A DNA stretch of 64,000 nt from HGM04593 sp964458275 (GCA_964458275.1 CAYWIE010000005.1:1-64000), one strand, 5' to 3'; numbered from the stretch's first letter, positions 9,501-19,157 are shown. The notes: generated by a model from the letters alone, not told the origin. Numbers and translations are program-made.

Positions 9501-10083
9501 GACAAATGCTCCTGAGGATGTAAGAAATCCCCACAAACGCTTCCAGTTCAAGCTTATCCCCGCTACAGAGGATATGAACCTCGGTCTTTGGAGAGAGGCT
9601 GGCTACATCACAGCAGAGGATTCTTTGAACGCATTCTACATCCAGCATGTTGAGACAGGCTACTATATCAAGGGTGCTGAGGGTCTCTACCGTGGTATCG
9701 GTCTTACAGAGACACCCGAGTCTCCTTTCGTAATCCGTTTGCAGGATGAGAACGACTTCGATATCTATTGTCCTTTGAACGACGGTGAATGGACAAATTA
9801 TCGTTCACTCTACTTCCGCAACTCAGGTTCTGAGAACAGCGATGTTTCTACATGGTCTCCCGGTGCTAACGAAACATGTAAGTTCCACTTCCGTCGCGTA
9901 AATGACGGTACAGGCATCGATACACCTATCATCGGTGGTGGCGAAAAGGGTGATGTACTCGTTTCAACATCATACTACACAGTAGGTGGTGCAGCTGTAA
10001 GCGCTCCTGTTAAGGGTATCAACATCGTTAAGAAGGTTTACGCTAACGGTGTAGTAGAAACAGAGAAAATGTTTGTGAAGTAA
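6529..10083 (+). CDS. Large secreted protein with duplicated discoidin-like modules and T9SS-like tail
   Basis: An 1184-residue exported protein with an N-terminal signal peptide ending near Gln21. It is built from an internal duplication: residues about 25-195 and about 520-690 both contain LRFTV, a Y/S-EF-L module, a LNNGNYTDHFHS or CDGDIDTHYHA motif and a beta-sandwich ending typical of F5/8 type C (discoidin) carbohydrate-binding domains. Each copy is followed by a GEQ(V/I)T segment resembling a ricin/lectin-like fold. Helical FIVAR-like stretches (about 365-425 and 440-510, and near 880-940) act as spacers. The last 40 residues (YYTVGGAAV, KGINIVKKVYANG, ending MFVK) resemble a C-terminal sorting tail of the type IX secretion system. 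No catalytic domain is evident. Binding of host or dietary glycans at the cell surface is inferred. Codon use resembles that of the PFOR gene, suggesting high expression. Confidence 0.75.
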   Translation: MKKDLLLTALLSLVAAFGMAQTATWPITLTKADGLPGQYAAAYFEHSTKLYKFDEAISTLRFTVCSTNTTEGYMQTSLTDGISSGWGPGFPFFTLSEFAILDANGQKIEYTATSNAAAANEGPIENLNNGNYTDHFHSTYYTGGCPQEYHYIEFEFAAPISEFQLVWQTRSNLKNAPTYVGLTPGTEYLPYPEQQIQVGEQVTTLEGLAEEGAFFLIKGNAPSFDYELGGTTRTYPGGGYWNSPYAGHVTPNAASLVYLVPEKDVENSYKICWLNNGHYLSNQEGSGWLNWTPKSEEAGFYQFSMCDSVATDFVITRTDSMIVGHDGIGKMTYYYNDDRMAGRSRPTAWHFTIYKAEIAAGDLASQLTDLIADAKARMERLGKMEDYDTEGAYDALVAAIAAAESATTASEILVAKLGLETAIPNYTVVGLNSYLDSMDVIIAALDEGELEISEAPNWVNGTFPADAKDLMQVALDEALLVFDNYKTTADVDAGLTIAAAAIDGFWASEINNVISLPYRVGLPELGLPGEKQGNGSFRWESPVYYLGEETDVLRFTVFDTNNHATYSSDAGSFVFPTYGEFILMNAMGDTIKLTEDSWSSNSVHPTDGAGIAGLCDGDIDTHYHAYWSPGQEGGETYDANPSYVYIEASLPEPISSFKFIQYGRKNSVNTPIDFAITAGSEITPEEVLLPYKYAIELGEQITDASQIKDDEIYVIRGLYNCNPNAYLDAENPGEPRYFAGDDVYGETLQAPATYLIQKTGDADGTFYIKSVKDGKYWTKTTDANGWGTAGSTLDLTVASKVKIEPANHEGLEGSMVIYEYCDTMKRDDESMPYVIFQDWGDLATFSVTGLDMNDLDGEGEWYINKAIMPEANLYMLSSLMIEAEKYSKMKVGSDPGFYSQETLGKFLEVYEQALKAQAKNDEAVAKEIVPVLNNAIQVAATTKPNPVTEGTYVFVSSYENSSWTSKKAMYAYDNSTPEDQYIGGLKYKMYWTNAPEDVRNPHKRFQFKLIPATEDMNLGLWREAGYITAEDSLNAFYIQHVETGYYIKGAEGLYRGIGLTETPESPFVIRLQDENDFDIYCPLNDGEWTNYRSLYFRNSGSENSDVSTWSPGANETCKFHFRRVNDGTGIDTPIIGGGEKGDVLVSTSYYTVGGAAVSAPVKGINIVKKVYANGVVETEKMFVK

Positions 10084-10132
10084 TTCATTGAACAAAAGAA
10101 TGGACATTTAATGTCTCCATTCAACCAAATAG

Positions 10133-10176
10133 AGAATCTGCAAGTCGCAAAGGCTTGCAGATTCTTTTATTTTTTA
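10133..10176 (+). terminator. Terminator after the large secreted protein
   Basis: A perfect 12-bp stem (10133-10144 with 10154-10165) followed by a T-rich run to 10176. A smaller hairpin lies just before it around 10099-10121. Confidence 0.85.
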
Positions 10177-10255
10177 GTGGCTTCGACTATCGGACTTGGA
10201 AATTTACATATAAGTTACTATCTTCGCTATCCACAAAAAAGAAACAATCAGAACC

Positions 10256-11239
10256 ATGCGATTAGTAACACAGGTTGCTCTGCCCAAAAAGGAACTTGAA
10301 ATCACATACAGGACCAGACAGATGATTATAGGCTCCTGCTTTGCCGAAAATATCGGCAAACGCTTCGACGCATGCAAATTCCCTGTAATGCTCAACCCCT
10401 TCGGTATTCTATACAATCCCCTGTCCATAGCCACAGCACTTGAACGGATAGCCGATTGCAGAGAATTCTCAGAGGAATCCACCGAACTGGCGTTTCACGA
10501 AGAACGCTGGCACAGCATGCTGCACCACGGCGACTATTCAAGAGAGAGCAGAGAAGAACTTGTAGAAAACATAAACAAATCTCTGAGAGAAGCATCAGAG
10601 TGGATTAAGGAGACAGAACTTTTATCACTCACATTCGGCACTGCATTTGTGTACAGACGCAAGAGCGACAACATGGTAGTCGGGAACTGCCACAAGATAC
10701 CATCCACAATGTTCGAGCGTACACTGTTGTCGACAGAAGAGATTGCAACAGCCATGAGCTGCGTACTCGAAAAGCTGTTTGCCCGCAACAGCAGCATGAA
10801 AGTACTCCTTACGGTAAGCCCCATACGCCATTTTCGCGACGGCGCACACGGCAATCAGGTAAGCAAGGCGACACTGCTGCTTGCAGTGGAGGAGTTGCGG
10901 AAGAGATTCCCCGACAGGATATTTTACTTCCCCTCATACGAGATAGTGCTCGACGAACTGCGCGACTACCGTTTCTATGCCGAAGACATGCTGCACCCCT
11001 CACCCCTCGCGGCAAACCACATATGGGAGTGCTTCGAAGAATCCTACTTCGACGAAGAGACCAGAAGCATCGCCTCACAAGTGGAAGAGATAAACAGAGC
11101 ACTCGCCCATAGCCCGATAAACGGAAACTCAGCTGCACACAGCGAATTCAAAAGCAAATTATTGTTAAAGATAGAGACTATTAAAGGAAAATATCCTTAC
11201 TTTGATTTCTCAAAAGAGATAAAGATTCTAAAGGGATAA
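10256..11239 (+). CDS. GSCFA domain protein
   Basis: A 327-residue protein of the GSCFA family, named for the N-terminal motif seen here as IGSCFAENIG (about 25-34). NPFGILYNP and LTVSPIRHFRDGAHGNQVSKA are further conserved blocks; the family is thought to be related to SGNH-type hydrolases, with the Ser in GSCFA and a late Asp-x-x-His-like motif (MLHPSPLAANHIWE) as candidate catalytic residues. No signal peptide is seen, so it is cytoplasmic. It ends 4 bp before murF-alr and is almost certainly cotranscribed with it, an arrangement that hints at a cell-envelope role. Substrate unknown. Confidence 0.85.
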   Translation: MRLVTQVALPKKELEITYRTRQMIIGSCFAENIGKRFDACKFPVMLNPFGILYNPLSIATALERIADCREFSEESTELAFHEERWHSMLHHGDYSRESREELVENINKSLREASEWIKETELLSLTFGTAFVYRRKSDNMVVGNCHKIPSTMFERTLLSTEEIATAMSCVLEKLFARNSSMKVLLTVSPIRHFRDGAHGNQVSKATLLLAVEELRKRFPDRIFYFPSYEIVLDELRDYRFYAEDMLHPSPLAANHIWECFEESYFDEETRSIASQVEEINRALAHSPINGNSAAHSEFKSKLLLKIETIKGKYPYFDFSKEIKILKG

Positions 11240-11243
11240 AGAA

Positions 11244-13724
11244 ATGTCGTACACGATAGAAAAAATAAGCCAGATAATAAAAGCGCAACATATTTGCGGG
11301 GCTTCCGGAGTAAAGATCCTACGTCTGCTGACAGACAGCCGTTCACTGAGTTTCCCTGAGGAGACACTCTTCTTTTCAATCGTAACGGCAAGCGGCGACG
11401 GACACAACTACATAGATTCGCTGTACAAACGCGGAGTGAGAAACTTCGTCGTAAATGACACGTACGACTACACGGAATACCAGGATGCCAATTTTCTCAT
11501 TGTAAAAGACACACTCAAGGCATTGCAGCAGCTTGCAGCTCACCACAGAAGCAGGTTCGACATACCCATAGTAGGAATTACGGGCAGCGACGGAAAGACA
11601 ATCGTCAAGGAGTGGCTCTATCAGATAACAAACGGCAACCACATTGTAGCACGCTCGCCACGCAGCTACAATTCGCAGATAGGCGTCCCCCTCTCAGTCT
11701 GGATGCTCGGCGAGGAGAGCACCTTAGGCATATTCGAGGCCGGCATTTCGCGACAGGACGAAATGGACCGTCTGCAAAAAATCATACGCCCGACAATAGG
11801 CATAATCACCAACCTGAGCGAAGCACATCAGGAGAATTTCAGCAACATGCAACAGAAATGCACCGAAAAGCTCTCGCTCTTCAAAGAGTGCGATGTGATA
11901 ATATACAACGGCGACAACACCATGCTCTCCAACTGCGTGCACCGCTCGCTGCTGTCATCCCGCGAAGTTGCATGGTCGTGCAAGGACAGCGAACGCCCCC
12001 TCTTTATCAGTTCAATAGAGAAGAGCCCCGAAGGGACCACCGTAAAATACCGCTACCTCTCCTTTGAGAACAGCTACCATATACCCTTTGCCGACGACGC
12101 ATCCATTGAAGACTCCATCAACTGCCTTGCCGCCGCACTCTATCTGATGACGCCCGCAGAAGTGATAGCCGAACGCATGGCACAGCTCGAACCGGTGGCA
12201 ATGCGCCTCGAAGTCAAGGAGGGAATAAACGATTGCGTGATAATAAACGACAACTCCAACTCCGACACAGCATCACTGGACATCGCACTCGACTTTATGG
12301 AACGCCGATGCAGTACAATGGACCATCTGAAGCACACGCTCATACTATCAGACCTTAAAGAGACGGGACAGACGGCACGTTCGCTCTACCGCACAGTGGC
12401 AAAATACATAGAGAAACGTGGAATAGACAAGCTTATAGGCATAGGCAAGGACATGACATCCGAGAGTGACAGACTCTCCAAAGCCGTTGCAGAAGCACAC
12501 TATTTTGCCACAGTGGAAGAATTCATGCAATCAGCCATATTCGCCTCACTACACAACGAAGCGATTCTGATAAAGGGCACACACGCCTTCCGGTTCGAAA
12601 AAATATCCGAAGCGCTCGAAAAGAAAGTCCATCAGACCATACTTGAAGTCAACCTGACAGCAGTGCGCGAGAATCTCAACCACTACCGCAAGAACCTGCA
12701 TCCCGAAACAAAAATGATATGCATGGTAAAGGCATCGGCATACGGCACCGGAGCAATGGAGGTCGCACGCACACTGCAAGAGTCGCATGTAAACTATCTT
12801 GCCGTAGCAGTTGTCGATGAGGGCATAGAGTTGCGTAAAGCAGGGCTCACGGCAGGCATAATAATCATGAACCCCGAACCCTGCTCATTCAGGGCGCTCT
12901 TCGAGAACAAATTAGAACCTGAGGTCTACAGCTTTGCCATGCTCAGAGCGCTTGTGCAGGCAGCCACACGCGAAGGAATAACCGACTACCCCGTCCACAT
13001 AAAGATAGACACCGGCATGCACCGTTTGGGATTTTTGCCGGAAGAGATACCCGCATTGGTGGAGGAACTGAAAAAACAGTCGGCACTTACACCCTGCTCA
13101 GTATTCTCGCACTTTGCAGGCAGCGACTCCGACACGTTCGATTATTTCACAAAGGAACAGACGGCGCGGTTCGAGGAGGCAGCCAACAGACTGCAAGCCA
13201 CATTTCCCCATCGCATATTGCGGCATATATGCAACAGCGCCGCAATCGAACGCTTCCCTGAGCGGCAGATGGATATGGTGCGTCTGGGAATAGGACTGTA
13301 TGGAATATCGCCGATTAAGGAGGATGCAGCACTTAAACCCGTTGCAACGCTCAAGACCATAATACTTCACACATGCAACGTCCCTGCCGACGAGACAGTG
13401 GGATACAGTCGCAAAGGCACGCTCTCACGCCCCTCGCGCATAGCAGCCCTGCCGATAGGATATGCCGACGGGCTCAACCGCAAGCTCGGCAACGGCAACG
13501 GATATTGCCTTGTCAACGGCAAAAAAGCAAAATATGTGGGAAACATCTGCATGGATGTCTGCATGATAGATGTTACAGACATCGACTGCAAGGAGGGGGA
13601 CAGCGTTGAGATTTTCGGAAACAATCTGCCCATCTACCGTCTCGCCGAGTGGCTGGATACGATTCCATACGAAGTACTTACTTCGGTATCAAGCCGAATC
13701 AAGCGCATCTACTATTGTGATTGA
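11244..13724 (+). CDS. Bifunctional MurF ligase / alanine racemase
   Basis: An 826-residue fusion for peptidoglycan synthesis. Residues 1-455 are MurF (UDP-MurNAc-tripeptide:D-Ala-D-Ala ligase), with the ATP loop GITGSDGKT (111-119) and the later substrate-binding block NDNSNSDTASLD. Residues about 460-826 are a PLP-dependent alanine racemase: the PLP lysine lies in MVKASAYGTG (Lys496), and the second catalytic tyrosine in VGYSRKGTL (Tyr721), followed by RIAALPIGYADG. One half makes D-alanine and the other attaches the D-Ala-D-Ala dipeptide. Such fusions are known in Bacteroidota. It is the second gene of a two-gene operon with GSCFA, and converges on the next gene with only 12 bp between stops. 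Confidence 0.93.
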   Translation: MSYTIEKISQIIKAQHICGASGVKILRLLTDSRSLSFPEETLFFSIVTASGDGHNYIDSLYKRGVRNFVVNDTYDYTEYQDANFLIVKDTLKALQQLAAHHRSRFDIPIVGITGSDGKTIVKEWLYQITNGNHIVARSPRSYNSQIGVPLSVWMLGEESTLGIFEAGISRQDEMDRLQKIIRPTIGIITNLSEAHQENFSNMQQKCTEKLSLFKECDVIIYNGDNTMLSNCVHRSLLSSREVAWSCKDSERPLFISSIEKSPEGTTVKYRYLSFENSYHIPFADDASIEDSINCLAAALYLMTPAEVIAERMAQLEPVAMRLEVKEGINDCVIINDNSNSDTASLDIALDFMERRCSTMDHLKHTLILSDLKETGQTARSLYRTVAKYIEKRGIDKLIGIGKDMTSESDRLSKAVAEAHYFATVEEFMQSAIFASLHNEAILIKGTHAFRFEKISEALEKKVHQTILEVNLTAVRENLNHYRKNLHPETKMICMVKASAYGTGAMEVARTLQESHVNYLAVAVVDEGIELRKAGLTAGIIIMNPEPCSFRALFENKLEPEVYSFAMLRALVQAATREGITDYPVHIKIDTGMHRLGFLPEEIPALVEELKKQSALTPCSVFSHFAGSDSDTFDYFTKEQTARFEEAANRLQATFPHRILRHICNSAAIERFPERQMDMVRLGIGLYGISPIKEDAALKPVATLKTIILHTCNVPADETVGYSRKGTLSRPSRIAALPIGYADGLNRKLGNGNGYCLVNGKKAKYVGNICMDVCMIDVTDIDCKEGDSVEIFGNNLPIYRLAEWLDTIPYEVLTSVSSRIKRIYYCD

Positions 13725-13736
13725 TACAGAGAGGTT

Positions 13737-15413
13737 CTATCTCACAAACTGTTCGCGTAAAAGGATATCTCCTTTCCTTGACATCACCTCCATACGGTAA
13801 CACCCTGCCGGCAGCCCCTCGACATTCACACTCTTGTTGTAAGGCAAAGAGTAGAGCAATTTTCCGCTGAAATCCTTTATCAGTACCCTCATACCCCAGC
13901 TCTGCGCATCGGGCAGAAGAAAACTCTCGCGATACAACTTCGAACGAGGCACTCTCTCATGCCATTCTGCCACAGCGCTCTCCACCTCAAAAGCATCCAC
14001 AGCCGTTACAGCCCAATGTGCATCTTGTGGAACATCACCCCACACAAATACAGTATCGCTAAGATTGGCGGCAACAAGATTGTCTACGTTCTCCGTATCA
14101 ACAGGATAGGAAGCCGAGCGGTAGAGGTTGTACCTGATATTCGGCATCCCGCTTCTGACATTCACACTGCCCCATTCAAGATGCAAGGCGCCGAGACGAT
14201 GCACCCCCTTAAAATTCTTCGGGCTTTCGGGCTTGGGTTCTCCCGACCACTCCAATGCAGGAATCAGGGCTTTCTTGCGGTTGAAAACCTTTAAGAAATC
14301 GGCAACTCCCTTGTAGTTCTTCAGCAGATGTTCGGCACGGAATATTGCCGTACCCGCTGCACCCGCCTCGCGCGAAGTGAAGAACTGACGTGTAATTTCG
14401 TGTCCGTCCCAGTCGCCCTCGCCCGGCATAAGACGGTAAACACCCAGTCCCGGAGCAATATGGCGCCCCGAAGAATTCTCCTGCCAATCGAGCATGAACG
14501 GATAGAAATTGTTCCCCGAAAAATACATCATCGGGAAGAGCGCATCCATTATACCATCCTTCAGCCAACGCTGTGCCTCCTGATAGACCGTATTGTGTGC
14601 ATCCCAACCTTTCGAGGAGTACCTTGTAAGATTGCCATGCTTGCCAAGCGGAGCACAACTCACTCTCACCCATGGCTTTATCTCCTTTACGCATTTATAC
14701 AGACTCTGCACGACACGTGTGATGTTCGCCCTGCGCCAGTCGCTGTGAGCCACTCCTTTACCGTAGCGGCGATAGAGGGCATAATCATTGTAGTCGCGCG
14801 GACGGTCGGGATAGCGTATGTAATCGAAGTGCACGCCGTCAACATCGTATTTGCTCACAATTTCGGAGACCAGCGTCGCAAGGTAGTCTGCCGTTTCCGG
14901 AACTCCGGGCTCCATATACCAGCTACCCTTGTAGAGCTTGCAAAGACGGGGCTGTTTGCGAACAAGGCTCATGCGTCCCAACGAATTGACATGCTGCACT
15001 TTGCCCAAAGGCAATGTAACAATCCACGCATGCAGCTGCATGCCCCTTTTGTGGCACTCCTCAATGGCAAATGCCAAAGGATCGTATCCGGGATTCTTGC
15101 CAGCCTTGCCTGTCAGCACCGCCGAAAAAGGCTCGATATCTGAGGGATAGATAACATCTCCGCGCACGCGCGTTTGCAACAATATTGTATTGATGTTATA
15201 GACTGCAAGCGAATCGAGCAGAGCCGTAAATTCGTTTTTCTGCTTTTCGATGTCTGCCGTCGACTTTATCCTGGTCTTAGGCCAATCGAGATTCTCTATC
15301 GTTGTTACCCACACAGCACGATACTCTCTTTTGGGAGAGTACCAATATTGCGCCTTTATTCCCGATAGAGGCATCAGCGCAATACACATTAAGACTATAA
15401 ATAAGTATTTCAT
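13737..15413 (-). CDS. Glycoside-hydrolase-like family 10 protein (DUF187)
   Basis: A 558-residue exported protein. The frame opens at a GTG at 15425, but the ATG at 15413 directly begins a signal peptide (MKYLFIVLMCIALM...) and is preferred. The body is a TIM-barrel glycosidase-like domain: REYRAVWVTTIENLDWP near the mature N-terminus, then DGVHFDYIRYPDRPRDYNDY, the diagnostic block of the GHL10/DUF187 family, and a C-terminal fibronectin-like region (about 400-500) plus a short beta tail. Family members are linked to cell-wall polymers, but no confirmed activity follows from this sequence. It is divergent from the PFOR gene. Confidence 0.85.
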   Translation of the reverse strand: MKYLFIVLMCIALMPLSGIKAQYWYSPKREYRAVWVTTIENLDWPKTRIKSTADIEKQKNEFTALLDSLAVYNINTILLQTRVRGDVIYPSDIEPFSAVLTGKAGKNPGYDPLAFAIEECHKRGMQLHAWIVTLPLGKVQHVNSLGRMSLVRKQPRLCKLYKGSWYMEPGVPETADYLATLVSEIVSKYDVDGVHFDYIRYPDRPRDYNDYALYRRYGKGVAHSDWRRANITRVVQSLYKCVKEIKPWVRVSCAPLGKHGNLTRYSSKGWDAHNTVYQEAQRWLKDGIMDALFPMMYFSGNNFYPFMLDWQENSSGRHIAPGLGVYRLMPGEGDWDGHEITRQFFTSREAGAAGTAIFRAEHLLKNYKGVADFLKVFNRKKALIPALEWSGEPKPESPKNFKGVHRLGALHLEWGSVNVRSGMPNIRYNLYRSASYPVDTENVDNLVAANLSDTVFVWGDVPQDAHWAVTAVDAFEVESAVAEWHERVPRSKLYRESFLLPDAQSWGMRVLIKDFSGKLLYSLPYNKSVNVEGLPAGCYRMEVMSRKGDILLREQFVR

Positions 15414-15478
15414 AATTAAAATCACTACAAAAATACTCTTTTTTGAGGATTTTATAGTAATTATATCCGATTATTTTG

Positions 15479-15486
15479 TAATTTTG
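15479..15486 (+). promoter_or_regulatory. -7 box for the PFOR gene
   Basis: TAATTTTG, 48 bp before the ATG at 15535. Confidence 0.45.
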
Positions 15487-15534
15487 TACGTTCGTAATAT
15501 AAAAGATAATTCAAACTTTTTATATAGTAATAAT

Positions 15535-18500
15535 ATGACAAAGACAAAGAAATTTATCACTTGTGACGGAAACCAGGCTGCGGCACACGTAGCTTATATG
15601 TTTTCCGAGGTAGCTGCCATCTACCCCATCACACCTTCGTCTACAATGGCGGAGTATGTTGACGAGTGGGCAGCTCAGGGACGTAAGAATCTCTTCGGCG
15701 AGACAGTTGCCGTACAAGAAATGCAGTCTGAGGGCGGTGCTGCCGGTGCAGTTCACGGTTCATTGCAGGCTGGTGCACTCACTAACACATTTACAGCATC
15801 ACAGGGTCTTCTGTTGATGATTCCCAATATGTACAAGATTGCGGGCGAGCTTCTCCCCTCAGTATTCCACGTATCTGCACGAAGCCTTGCAGGCAGCTCA
15901 CTCTGTATCTTCGGCGACCACATGGACGTAATGGCTTGCCGTCAGACAGGTTTTGCAATGCTTTGCGAAGGTTCTGTACAGGAGGTTATGGACTTGGCAC
16001 CCGTAGCACACCTTGCTACTTTGAAGAGCCGCATCCCCTTCCTCAACTTCTTCGACGGATTCCGTACATCACACGAGATTCAGAAAATCGAGCTCATCGA
16101 GCAGGAAGACATCGCACCCCTTGTAGACTGGAACGCAGTTCAGGAGTTCCGCAACCGCGCACTCACTCCCACAGCTCCCTCTACACGCGGTACAGCAGAG
16201 AACCCTGAGACATTCATGACTCACAAAGAGGTTGTAAACAAATACTACGACGCAGTGCCCGACATCGTTGCTGAGTACATGAAAGAGATCTCTGCACTCA
16301 CAGGTCGCAACTATGCTCCCTTCACATACTACGGTGCAGAAGACGCAGAGCGCGTAATCGTTGTAATGGGTTCTGCAACAGAGGCTATCAAAGAGACAAT
16401 CGACTACCTTGCACAGCAGGGCGAGAAGGTAGGTCTTGTAAGCGTACACCTCTACCGTCCCTTCTCATTGAAGTACCTCGCTGCTGTAATGCCCAAGAGC
16501 GTTAAGCGCGTAGCTGTACTCGACCGTACAAAAGAGCCCGGAAGCAACGGCGAGCCCCTCTACTTGGATGTAGTCGAGGCGTTCAACGACTGCCCCGAAC
16601 TCAAGGCTATCAACCCCGTAATTGTAGGCGGCCGCTTCGGTATCGGTTCAAACGACACCACACCCGCTACAATCATGTCGGTATATGAGAACCTTGCATT
16701 GCCCACACCCAAGAACCACTTCACTGTAGGTATCGTTGACGACGTTACATTCACATCACTCCCCCTCAAAGAGGAGATTGCAGTGTCTGAGGGTATCTTC
16801 GAGGCTAAATTCTATGGTCTCGGCGCAGACGGTACAGTAGGTGCAAACAAGAACTCTGTAAAAATCATCGGTGAGAACACCGACAAGCACTGTCAGGCAT
16901 ACTTCTCATACGACTCTAAGAAATCAGGCGGTTTCACATGTTCACACCTCCGTTTCGGTGATGCCCCCATCCGCTCTACATATCTCGTTAACACTCCCAA
17001 CTTCGTAGCTTGCCACGTACAGGCTTACTTGCGCATGTACGATGTAATCCGCGGTCTTCAGAAGGGCGGTACATTCCTTCTCAACACCGTATGGGACGGC
17101 GAGGAACTCATCAACAACCTCCCCAACGACATCAAGAGCTATTTCGCAAAGAACGACATCAAAGTATACTATATCAACGCAACCAAGATTGCTCAGGAGA
17201 TTGGTCTCGGCAACCGTACAAACACCATCCTCCAGAGCGCATTCTTCCGCATCACAGGCGTTATTCCCGTAGACCTCGCTATCGAGCAGATGAAGAAGTT
17301 CATCGTCAAGTCTTACGGCAAGAAGGGTCAGGACATCGTTGACAAGAACAATGCAGCTGTAGACCGTGGCGGCGAATACAAGGAACTTGCAATCGACCCC
17401 GCATGGGCTTCACTTCCCGCAGACGTTGCACCCGCAAACAACGATCCCGCATTCATCAACGAGATTGTACGCCCCATCAACGCACAGAAAGGTGCTCAGT
17501 TGCCCGTATCTGCATTCCTTCAGGTTGCTGACGGTACATGGCCCCAGGGTACATCGGCTTACGAAAAACGCGGTGTGAGCGCATTCGTTCCCAAATGGGA
17601 CGCTTCAAAGTGTATCCAGTGTAATCGTTGTTCATACGTTTGTCCTCACGGATGTATCCGTCCTTTCGTACTCGACGAGAACGAAAAGGCAGGTTTCGCA
17701 GCAGAGACTATCGAAATGAAGGCTCCCGCAGCGATGAAGGGCATGAACTTCCGCATACAGGTAGGCGTACTCGACTGTCTCGGTTGCGGCAACTGTGTCG
17801 ATGTATGTCCCGGCAACCCCAAACTCGGCGGTTCTGCACTCTCTATGGTATCTCTTGAGCAGGAGAGAGCTGAGGCAGCAAACTGGGATTACTGCGTTAA
17901 GAATGTCAAGACAAAGCAGGCGCTCGTTGACGTTAAGTCTAACCCCAAGAACTCACAGTTCGCAACTCCTCTCTTCGAGTTCTCAGGAGCATGTTCAGGT
18001 TGCGGTGAGACACCTTATGTAAAACTCGTTACACAGCTCTTCGGCGACCACCAGCTGGTAGCAAACGCAACAGGCTGTTCATCAATCTACACTGGTTCAG
18101 TTCCCTCAACTCCCTACACAACAAACGAGAAGGGCGAAGGTCCCGCATGGGCTAACTCATTGTTCGAGGACTTCTGCGAGTTCGGTCTCGGTATGAAGCT
18201 CGCCGACAACAAGATGCGCAAACGTCTTGAGCGCATCATGACAGAGGCTCAGGATTGCACAAAGTGCAGCGACGAGACAAAGGCTCTCTTCCGTCAGTGG
18301 ATTGAGAACAAAGAGGATGCAACAATCACAAAAGAACTTGAGCCCCAGATTATCGCTGCTTGCGAGGCTTGCGGTTGCGACTACTCTAAGCAGATTCTTG
18401 CTATCAAGCAGTTCATCGCCAAGCGTTCACAGTGGATCATCGGTGGTGACGGTGCATCATACGACATCGGTTACGGCGGTCTCGACCACGTAATTGCATC

Positions 18501-19089
18501 AGGCGAGGACATCAACATCCTTGTACTCGATACAGAGGTTTACTCTAACACAGGCGGTCAGTCTTCTAAGGCTACTCCTCTCGGCGCTATCGCAAAATTT
18601 GCTGCATCAGGCAAACGCATCCGCAAGAAAGACCTCGGTATGATTGCAACAACATACGGCTATGTTTACGTTGCTCAGATTGCAATGGGTGCAAGCTACG
18701 ACCAGTGCTTGAAGGCTATCCGCGAGGCTGAGGCTTATCCCGGTCCTTCACTCGTTATCGCATACGCTCCCTGTATCAACCACGGTATCCGCAAGGGTAT
18801 GGGCAAGGCTCAGGCAGAGCAGGCAGCAGCTGTTGAGTGCGGTTACTGGCACTTGTGGCGCTACAACCCCGCTCTTGAGGATGAGGGCAAGAACCCCTTC
18901 ACACTCGACAGCAAAGAGCCTCAGTGGGATAAGTTCCAGGACTTCTTGCAGGGTGAGGTTCGTTACGCATCACTCGCTAAGATGTTCCCCGCAGAAGCAC
19001 AGGAACTCTTCGACGCAGCTCAGAAGATGGCTCAGAAGCGTTACGCAAGCTACGTTCGCATGTCAAAGCTCGACTGGAGCAACGAGTAA
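15535..19089 (+). CDS. nifJ: Pyruvate:ferredoxin (flavodoxin) oxidoreductase
   Basis: An 1184-residue single-chain PFOR, which converts pyruvate and CoA to acetyl-CoA and CO2 while reducing ferredoxin; it is central to anaerobic fermentation. The frame is open back to 15250, but the ATG at 15535 lies after a promoter box and gives the usual family length, with MTKTKKFITCDGNQA at the start. The pyruvate-binding domain has IYPITPSSTMAE; the ferredoxin-like domain has two 4Fe-4S motifs starting at Cys693 (CIQCNRCSYVC) and Cys748 (CLGCGNCVDVC); the thiamine-diphosphate domain starts at about Cys820 (CSGCGETPYV). Codons are strongly biased, as expected for a highly expressed gene. It is monocistronic, bounded by its own promoter and terminator. 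Confidence 0.96.
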   Translation: MTKTKKFITCDGNQAAAHVAYMFSEVAAIYPITPSSTMAEYVDEWAAQGRKNLFGETVAVQEMQSEGGAAGAVHGSLQAGALTNTFTASQGLLLMIPNMYKIAGELLPSVFHVSARSLAGSSLCIFGDHMDVMACRQTGFAMLCEGSVQEVMDLAPVAHLATLKSRIPFLNFFDGFRTSHEIQKIELIEQEDIAPLVDWNAVQEFRNRALTPTAPSTRGTAENPETFMTHKEVVNKYYDAVPDIVAEYMKEISALTGRNYAPFTYYGAEDAERVIVVMGSATEAIKETIDYLAQQGEKVGLVSVHLYRPFSLKYLAAVMPKSVKRVAVLDRTKEPGSNGEPLYLDVVEAFNDCPELKAINPVIVGGRFGIGSNDTTPATIMSVYENLALPTPKNHFTVGIVDDVTFTSLPLKEEIAVSEGIFEAKFYGLGADGTVGANKNSVKIIGENTDKHCQAYFSYDSKKSGGFTCSHLRFGDAPIRSTYLVNTPNFVACHVQAYLRMYDVIRGLQKGGTFLLNTVWDGEELINNLPNDIKSYFAKNDIKVYYINATKIAQEIGLGNRTNTILQSAFFRITGVIPVDLAIEQMKKFIVKSYGKKGQDIVDKNNAAVDRGGEYKELAIDPAWASLPADVAPANNDPAFINEIVRPINAQKGAQLPVSAFLQVADGTWPQGTSAYEKRGVSAFVPKWDASKCIQCNRCSYVCPHGCIRPFVLDENEKAGFAAETIEMKAPAAMKGMNFRIQVGVLDCLGCGNCVDVCPGNPKLGGSALSMVSLEQERAEAANWDYCVKNVKTKQALVDVKSNPKNSQFATPLFEFSGACSGCGETPYVKLVTQLFGDHQLVANATGCSSIYTGSVPSTPYTTNEKGEGPAWANSLFEDFCEFGLGMKLADNKMRKRLERIMTEAQDCTKCSDETKALFRQWIENKEDATITKELEPQIIAACEACGCDYSKQILAIKQFIAKRSQWIIGGDGASYDIGYGGLDHVIASGEDINILVLDTEVYSNTGGQSSKATPLGAIAKFAASGKRIRKKDLGMIATTYGYVYVAQIAMGASYDQCLKAIREAEAYPGPSLVIAYAPCINHGIRKGMGKAQAEQAAAVECGYWHLWRYNPALEDEGKNPFTLDSKEPQWDKFQDFLQGEVRYASLAKMFPAEAQELFDAAQKMAQKRYASYVRMSKLDWSNE

Positions 19090-19117
19090 TAACTGCTCTT
19101 TGAACATATAACATCAA

Positions 19118-19157
19118 CAATCGAAGATGGCTCTTGGAGCCATCTTCGATTGTTTTA
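19118..19157 (+). terminator. Terminator after PFOR
   Basis: A perfect 16-bp stem (19118-19133 with 19137-19152), 3-nt loop, then TTTT. Confidence 0.9.

Noticed and set aside
15250..15534. N-terminal extension of PFOR
   Set aside because: It lies upstream of the promoter box at 15479 and overlaps the divergent glycosidase-like gene; the ATG at 15535 gives the family's length.
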